Shown here piece by piece: positions 59,714-64,000 of a stretch of 64,000 nucleotides of DNA (positions are counted from its first letter, which is position 1; each line of letters begins with the position of its first letter). The position numbers were made by a program, and so were the translations under genes. The notes beneath the pieces are model-generated. The model saw only the letters and a program-made list of their open reading frames with translations. It did no database searches and had not been told where the DNA came from. Source of the stretch: Psychromonas aquimarina ATCC BAA-1526 (GTDB taxonomy: Bacteria; Pseudomonadota; Gammaproteobacteria; Enterobacterales; Psychromonadaceae); contig NZ_AUAM01000013.1 of assembly GCF_000428725.1 (NCBI RefSeq), positions 62,001-126,000 of the forward strand, read 5' to 3'.

Positions 59714-60529
59714 ATGAAAAATATTCTAAGCTTAGCTGCCGCTTTCACTCTGTTAACAGCTCCCCTTTATCATGCCAATGCCGCCGTCAGCGTATCCGGC
59801 TCTACATCGGTATCCAACGTGGTTGAAGTGCTGGCTGAAACTTACCAGAAGAGCAGCGGCCGTCATGTTGACGTACAGGGAACCGGCTCTTCTTCGGGCA
59901 TTGTGGCGGCAAAAAACGGCACCAGTATGATAGGCATGTCGTCACGAGAACTAAAAGCAGGTGAAGCGGCGGCAGATATACAGCAGCTGGTTATTGCCCG
60001 CGACGGTATTGCCGTGATAGTCAATAACAACAATCCGGTAGAAAACCTAACCCGAAAGCAGATAAAAAGTATTTACCGTAATGAAATAACTAACTGGAAG
60101 CAGGTTGGCGGAGAGGATAAAGCAATCGTAGTGGTGACCCGTGACGCTTCTTCCGGTACTCGAGAGGCTTTTGAAAAAATTCTAGGTTTAAAACGTCAGG
60201 TGAACGGTATACCGGTAACCAGTATTTCAGCAGGTGCACAGGTTGCTAATGGTAACGGCATGGTTAAAACACTGGTCGCAAATAATGATTATGCAGTCTC
60301 ATATATTTCGCTGGGCTCCGTTGATAATAACCTGCTCAAAGCATTAAAAGTAGACGGCATTACAGCCAGCGACGAAAATATACTTTCCGGTCAATACAGC
60401 ATAACCCGCCCTTTTATCCTGTTATTTAAAAATGAAACGGATCCGAGAGCGGCTGACTTTATTCGTTACATTTTATCAGACAAAGGCCAGAGCATAGTCG
60501 CAGAACAAGGTTATATCCGTGTTAAATAA
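59714..60529 (+). CDS. Phosphate-binding protein PstS-like, second of two
   Basis: The 271-residue protein is a tandem paralogue of the preceding one, with the same loops (VSGSTSVSNVVEVLAETY, GTGSSSGIVAAKNG, VTRDASSGTREAFEKILG) and a signal peptide ending ANA (residue 23). Differences cluster in the surface helices. Its 3' end overlaps a possible early start of pstC. Why two binding proteins are kept is unknown; different affinity or expression is one possibility. Confidence 0.92.
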   Translation: MKNILSLAAAFTLLTAPLYHANAAVSVSGSTSVSNVVEVLAETYQKSSGRHVDVQGTGSSSGIVAAKNGTSMIGMSSRELKAGEAAADIQQLVIARDGIAVIVNNNNPVENLTRKQIKSIYRNEITNWKQVGGEDKAIVVVTRDASSGTREAFEKILGLKRQVNGIPVTSISAGAQVANGNGMVKTLVANNDYAVSYISLGSVDNNLLKALKVDGITASDENILSGQYSITRPFILLFKNETDPRAADFIRYILSDKGQSIVAEQGYIRVK

Positions 60530-60557
60530 CATTCCACCAGCAGCTCAAGGCGAAGTT

Positions 60558-61463
60558 ATGAATACTTGTACTAAAACAAACGACAGCGGCATCTCTCACC
60601 GCCATACCCCCAAGCCTGACCGGCTGGGCACTTTCTTCCACCTTGTGTTTATCTGTTGTGCAATGGTGGGCGTTGTTTCACTGGCAACTATTGCCTGGTT
60701 CCTTTTTTCTGAAGGTTTAGCGGCCTTTCGTCAGGCCGGTGTTATCGAATTAGTGTTCGGCAGTGAATGGCTGCCGCCGGCTTTGTTCGGTATCTTCCCG
60801 ATGATTGCTGCCTCATTGATTTCAACACTAGGTGCAGTATTAACCGGTGTTCCGGTTGCCGTCTTAACCGCAGTTTTCCTTGCTGAACTTGCTCCAAAAT
60901 GGCTGGCTGACATTGTCCGCCCAGCCGTGGAACTGCTAGCCGGTATCCCGTCGGTTGTTTACGGTTTTTTTGGTCTGGTGGTTATCGTACCGGCAATTGA
61001 AGTACTGTTTAATATCCCGGCGGGTAATACCCTGCTGGCCGGAATTATTGTCCTGGCGATTATGATCCTGCCGACGGTTATCACCATTTCAGAGACCTCG
61101 ATCCGCGCTCTGCCGCCGGTATACAAGGAAGGCGCATTAGCCTTAGGCGCATCGCATATTTACAGTATTTTTAAAGTGCTTATCCCGGCTGCTCGCAGCG
61201 GTATTTTAACCGGTGTAGCTTTAGGTGTTGCCCGGGCAATCGGTGAAACCATGGCAATTATTATGGTGATGGGTAATGCCCCCGCCATGCCCGGTTCAAT
61301 ACTGGAGCCGGCGAGAACATTAACAGCTAATATCGCCATGGAAATGTCCTATGCAACGGGTATCCATGCCAGTGCGCTTTATTCAACCGGCATAGTATTA
61401 CTGATATTTATTGTATTACTCAATACAGGCCTGCTGTACATTAACAAAAAGAGAGTTCACTAA
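60558..61463 (+). CDS. pstC: Phosphate ABC transporter permease PstC (second system)
   Basis: The 301-residue protein is a standard-length PstC with six membrane helices and the cytoplasmic loop KEGALALGASHIYSIFKVLIP. The ATG at MNTCTKTNDSG has AAGG 7 bases upstream; a GTG 13 codons earlier overlaps the upstream gene. It lacks the large insert seen in the PstC at 18108-20333. Its stop overlaps the pstA start by one base. Confidence 0.93.
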   Translation: MNTCTKTNDSGISHRHTPKPDRLGTFFHLVFICCAMVGVVSLATIAWFLFSEGLAAFRQAGVIELVFGSEWLPPALFGIFPMIAASLISTLGAVLTGVPVAVLTAVFLAELAPKWLADIVRPAVELLAGIPSVVYGFFGLVVIVPAIEVLFNIPAGNTLLAGIIVLAIMILPTVITISETSIRALPPVYKEGALALGASHIYSIFKVLIPAARSGILTGVALGVARAIGETMAIIMVMGNAPAMPGSILEPARTLTANIAMEMSYATGIHASALYSTGIVLLIFIVLLNTGLLYINKKRVH

Positions 61464-62308
61464 TGTTAAAACGCGAAACTCAAGATAAGCTTTTGTTTGC
61501 CTCAACCTGGGCAGCCGCTTCAATTACCATTTTGTTTCTATTATGGGTGGTATGGCACATTCTCAGCAACGGTCTTTCCCACGTCAGCTGGGAGTTTGTC
61601 AGCAGCGCTTATACCCGTATCGGTGAAAGTTCGGGTATCTGGTCAATGATTGTCTCAACCGTTTATATGGTTGCTCTGACATTAGCCATTGCAGCCCCGG
61701 TCGGCATTATGACGGCAATCTACTTAACTGAATACGCCAAAGCCGGCAGTAGAATAGTACAGGTACTGCGCTTCTGCATCGAATCTTTAGCCGGTATTCC
61801 GTCTATTGTATACGGCCTGTTCGGTATGACCTTTTTTGTTACTACTCTGGGGCTGGGTTTCTCAATTTTAGCCGGTGCATTAACATTATCTGTTCTGATC
61901 CTGCCGGTTATTATCCGTACTACCGAAGAGGCATTAATGGCCGTGCCCATGAGCTACCGCGAAGGCGGCTATGCATTAGGCAGCTCTAAAATTTATACCA
62001 TCTGGCGTCTGATTTTACCCAGCGCCATGCCGGGTATTGTCACCTCAGTTATTTTAAGTATCGGCCGTGTTATTGGTGAATCAGCACCGGTATTTTTAAC
62101 CGCCGGTATGGTGACAAAAATTCCAGAGTCCGTGTTTGATTCCGGACGTACCCTGACCGTACATTTATATAAATTAACCCAGGAACTCTTTACCCAGCAT
62201 GAATGGGATCAAGCCTATGCAACCGCAACCATCTTGATAGTTTTAGTGCTTGTCTTAAATTTAATGACAAAAATTATTGCAGCCCGCTACAACAAAGCAT
62301 CACATTAA
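61463..62308 (+). CDS. pstA: Phosphate ABC transporter permease PstA (second system)
   Basis: The 281-residue protein has six membrane helices and the EAA loop [22 protein letters not shown]. Length is normal for PstA. It overlaps pstC by one base (TAATG) and is followed by pstB. Compare the 552-residue PstA in the first system. Confidence 0.94.
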   Translation: MLKRETQDKLLFASTWAAASITILFLLWVVWHILSNGLSHVSWEFVSSAYTRIGESSGIWSMIVSTVYMVALTLAIAAPVGIMTAIYLTEYAKAGSRIVQVLRFCIESLAGIPSIVYGLFGMTFFVTTLGLGFSILAGALTLSVLILPVIIRTTEEALMAVPMSYREGGYALGSSKIYTIWRLILPSAMPGIVTSVILSIGRVIGESAPVFLTAGMVTKIPESVFDSGRTLTVHLYKLTQELFTQHEWDQAYATATILIVLVLVLNLMTKIIAARYNKASH

Positions 62309-62318
62309 GGTCGATATT

Positions 62319-63068
62319 ATGAATAAGCTTGAAGTTAATAACCTGAATCTTTTTTACGGCGAAAACCATGCGCTGAAAGATATCTCAATAAAAATACCCA
62401 ATCGTCAGGTAACTGCATTAATCGGTCCCTCCGGCTGCGGTAAATCAACCCTGCTGAGAACCTTAAACCGTATGAATGATCTGGTGCCCAGTGTCAAAAT
62501 CAGCGGTGAAGTGAAATTTGAAGATCAGGATATCTATGCGGGTCATGATGTGCAGCAGCTGCGCATGCGTGTCGGTATGGTTTTTCAAAAAGCCAACCCT
62601 TTTCCCATGAGTATTTATGAAAATGTTGCTTTCGGTCTTAAAGCACAGGGGATGCGCGATAAGAAGCAGCTGGATAAAATCGTTGAGGAGTCACTGCGCA
62701 GCGCGGCGCTTTGGGATGAAGTGCAGGATCGTCTTGATACTTCTGCGCTCGGCCTGTCAGGCGGACAGCAGCAGCGTTTATGCATTGCCCGTACGATTGC
62801 CATGGAGCCTGAAGTGATTCTAATGGATGAACCCACCAGCGCTTTAGATCCCATCGCCACACATAAAATTGAAGAGCTGATGGATGAGCTGCGTAAAAAA
62901 TTCACCATTGTGATTGTCACCCACTCCATGAATCAGGCGAAACGTATCTCAGATAAAACAGCCTTTTTCTGGATGGGCGAATTAGTTGAACACGGTGATA
63001 CCCATCAGGTATTTAATCAGCCGCAGGATCAACGCACCCAGGGGTATGTCAGCGGTGAGTTCGGTTAA
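62319..63068 (+). CDS. pstB: Phosphate ABC transporter ATP-binding protein PstB (second system)
   Basis: The 249-residue ATPase has Walker [11 protein letters not shown]-loop [23 protein letters not shown], Walker [13 protein letters not shown] and the H-loop VTHSM. The ATG at [14 protein letters not shown] is chosen, with AAGG 8 bases upstream; an earlier frame overlaps pstA. No phoU follows in this operon; the only phoU in the window belongs to the first cluster. Confidence 0.96.
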   Translation: MNKLEVNNLNLFYGENHALKDISIKIPNRQVTALIGPSGCGKSTLLRTLNRMNDLVPSVKISGEVKFEDQDIYAGHDVQQLRMRVGMVFQKANPFPMSIYENVAFGLKAQGMRDKKQLDKIVEESLRSAALWDEVQDRLDTSALGLSGGQQQRLCIARTIAMEPEVILMDEPTSALDPIATHKIEELMDELRKKFTIVIVTHSMNQAKRISDKTAFFWMGELVEHGDTHQVFNQPQDQRTQGYVSGEFG

Positions 63069-63144
63069 TAAATCATGAAAAAAACTCAATACCTGAAAGC
63101 ACTAGGTTTTTAGCTGCAGGAAAATTTACAGTCCTAAATACAAT

Positions 63145-63176
63145 AAAAGCGCACTCAGTCGGCTGAGTGCGCTTAA
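63145..63176 (-). terminator. Terminator of the chitinase gene
   Basis: A 12-bp perfect stem AAGCGCACTCAG/CTGAGTGCGCTT with loop TCGG has a TTTTATT on the minus strand. It lies 51 bases past the chitinase stop and may also stop the convergent pst transcripts. Confidence 0.75.
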
Positions 63177-63226
63177 TAATCACAAGGTAAAACAGTAATT
63201 GGCTCGGTTAAATATCCTAAAGAGCT

Positions 63227-64000
63227 CTACTGATTAACATCATCCATCTCATTAAAGTATTCAACCTGCTCTCCAAGAGGCATCGCCTGATTATTCGAGC
63301 CCAGTGTCCACATAAAGAAGCCGCCGTAGCCTTCTTCATGCTGCCACTGAGTACGATATATATTATTTTCTCTTGTTTCAACAAAAGCACCGTTTGGTCC
63401 CCATTGACTGTTAATGGTATTACCTAGAACCACTTTATCTTTATCCACATACTGGGCGTAGTTGTTCATTGCAACTTTATACAGGAAGTTCTCTCCTGCG
63501 TCGTAGGCCATCACATTAAAGAAGTCAAACTTGTCACTTGCCGACTGCAGTAATGAAATCACCTCACCATGATGGCTAGAGCGGGCAGGTTCAACATAGG
63601 AACAGTTTTCAGTCACCGACGGCTGCTCACAATTCACCGGATCTGCACCGACATGGTAAGTTGTCAAAGAGAGCAGTGTATCGTGACCGACCTCTTCATC
63701 TGCACGTATCAAGTCGATTAACGCTTCCAGGTTTTCATTCTCCTGATCAGTGATTCGAGCCGCTTTTTCAAAATCAAAATCTAAACCGTCAAGAGTGATA
63801 TAATCAGCAATTTGATATGCTTCAAAGTTACATTCTTCCATCTCTACCGGCTCACCACTGCTGCCTAAACATTGACCATTGTGTATTTCATCTGCAGTCA
63901 GCCCTTTTTTATACACAGGGTACGGGGTTTTCAGCAGTTCAATTAAACCTTCCGCAATTTCTTCACGACTTTCAGGCGTATTTAAATACCCCCAGATACT
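63227..64000 (-). CDS. GH18 chitinase, partial (5' end off the window)
   Basis: The visible 257 residues are the C-terminal part of a family 18 glycoside hydrolase; the frame stays open to the right edge. The catalytic signature is LDGLDFDFE, with the final Glu as proton donor, followed by FDFFNVMAYDAGENF, which holds the conserved Tyr, and a final barrel strand GYGGFFMWTLGSNNQ with the conserved Trp. A Cys-rich insertion (QCLGSSGEPVEMEEC) precedes the catalytic strand. Presumably it degrades chitin outside the cell. Confidence 0.85.
   Translation of the reverse strand, partial: SIWGYLNTPESREEIAEGLIELLKTPYPVYKKGLTADEIHNGQCLGSSGEPVEMEECNFEAYQIADYITLDGLDFDFEKAARITDQENENLEALIDLIRADEEVGHDTLLSLTTYHVGADPVNCEQPSVTENCSYVEPARSSHHGEVISLLQSASDKFDFFNVMAYDAGENFLYKVAMNNYAQYVDKDKVVLGNTINSQWGPNGAFVETRENNIYRTQWQHEEGYGGFFMWTLGSNNQAMPLGEQVEYFNEMDDVNQ

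Overview
The window looks like a chromosomal segment from a marine gammaproteobacterium. A Psychromonas-like member of the Alteromonadales/Vibrionales side is my best guess; this is inferred from gene content and order, not from a search. Many blocks keep the order seen in Escherichia coli or Vibrio: queA-tgt-yajC-secD-secF, thrS-infC-rpmI-rplT, letA-letB-rsmF, elyC beside cmoM, ftsK-lolA-rarA-(crcB)-serS, phoB-phoR, rluC divergent from rne. Almost every gene is a core gene. I saw no phage, insertion sequence, CRISPR array, rRNA or tRNA, and no recognisable defence island.

Layout. 0-8.8 kb: tail of a CsiV-like gene, ybiB, a HAD phosphatase, rluC, the large rne gene with a repeat-rich C-terminal tail, trxB and nlpI. 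9-14.5 kb: Sec accessory genes and queuosine genes. 14.8-20.3 kb: phoU-pstB-pstA-pstC with unusually long PstA and PstC and no pstS. 20.6-25.7 kb: an aminotransferase, the translation operon thrS-infC-rpmI-rplT, and SOS gene yebG. 25.9-31.8 kb: the LetAB lipid-transport genes (LetA as two ORFs), rsmF, and a candidate SdsR-like small RNA. 31.8-38.2 kb: cmoM, elyC, thiI, yaeQ, a LeuB-like dehydrogenase and a Nif3-family gene. 38.4-43.8 kb: phoR-phoB, rdgC, purT, a LexA-controlled SulA-like gene and yaeP. 43.8-51.6 kb: serS, crcB, rarA, lolA, ftsK, fadR, dsbB. 51.7-58.6 kb, the most accessory part: a secreted lipase with its foldase, a CheY-CheC-diguanylate cyclase operon, a second diguanylate cyclase and two unrecognised exported proteins. 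58.8-63.1 kb: a second phosphate system pstS-pstS-pstC-pstA-pstB. The window closes inside a GH18 chitinase gene.

Regulation visible in the DNA. Pho boxes built from 11-bp half-sites lie before pstC (first cluster), phoB, and the second pst operon, so one PhoB/PhoR regulon appears to join three loci here. Two 16-bp LexA boxes precede yebG and the SulA-like gene. infC seems to start at AUA, 8 nt after a strong Shine-Dalgarno sequence.

Least explained: three intergenic elements (1935-2097, 29783-30047, 38195-38371) whose outer arms and inner hairpins differ between copies but remain complementary within each copy. The lipase promoter region also has an imperfect second copy 3.2 kb away that carries the same inverted repeat.
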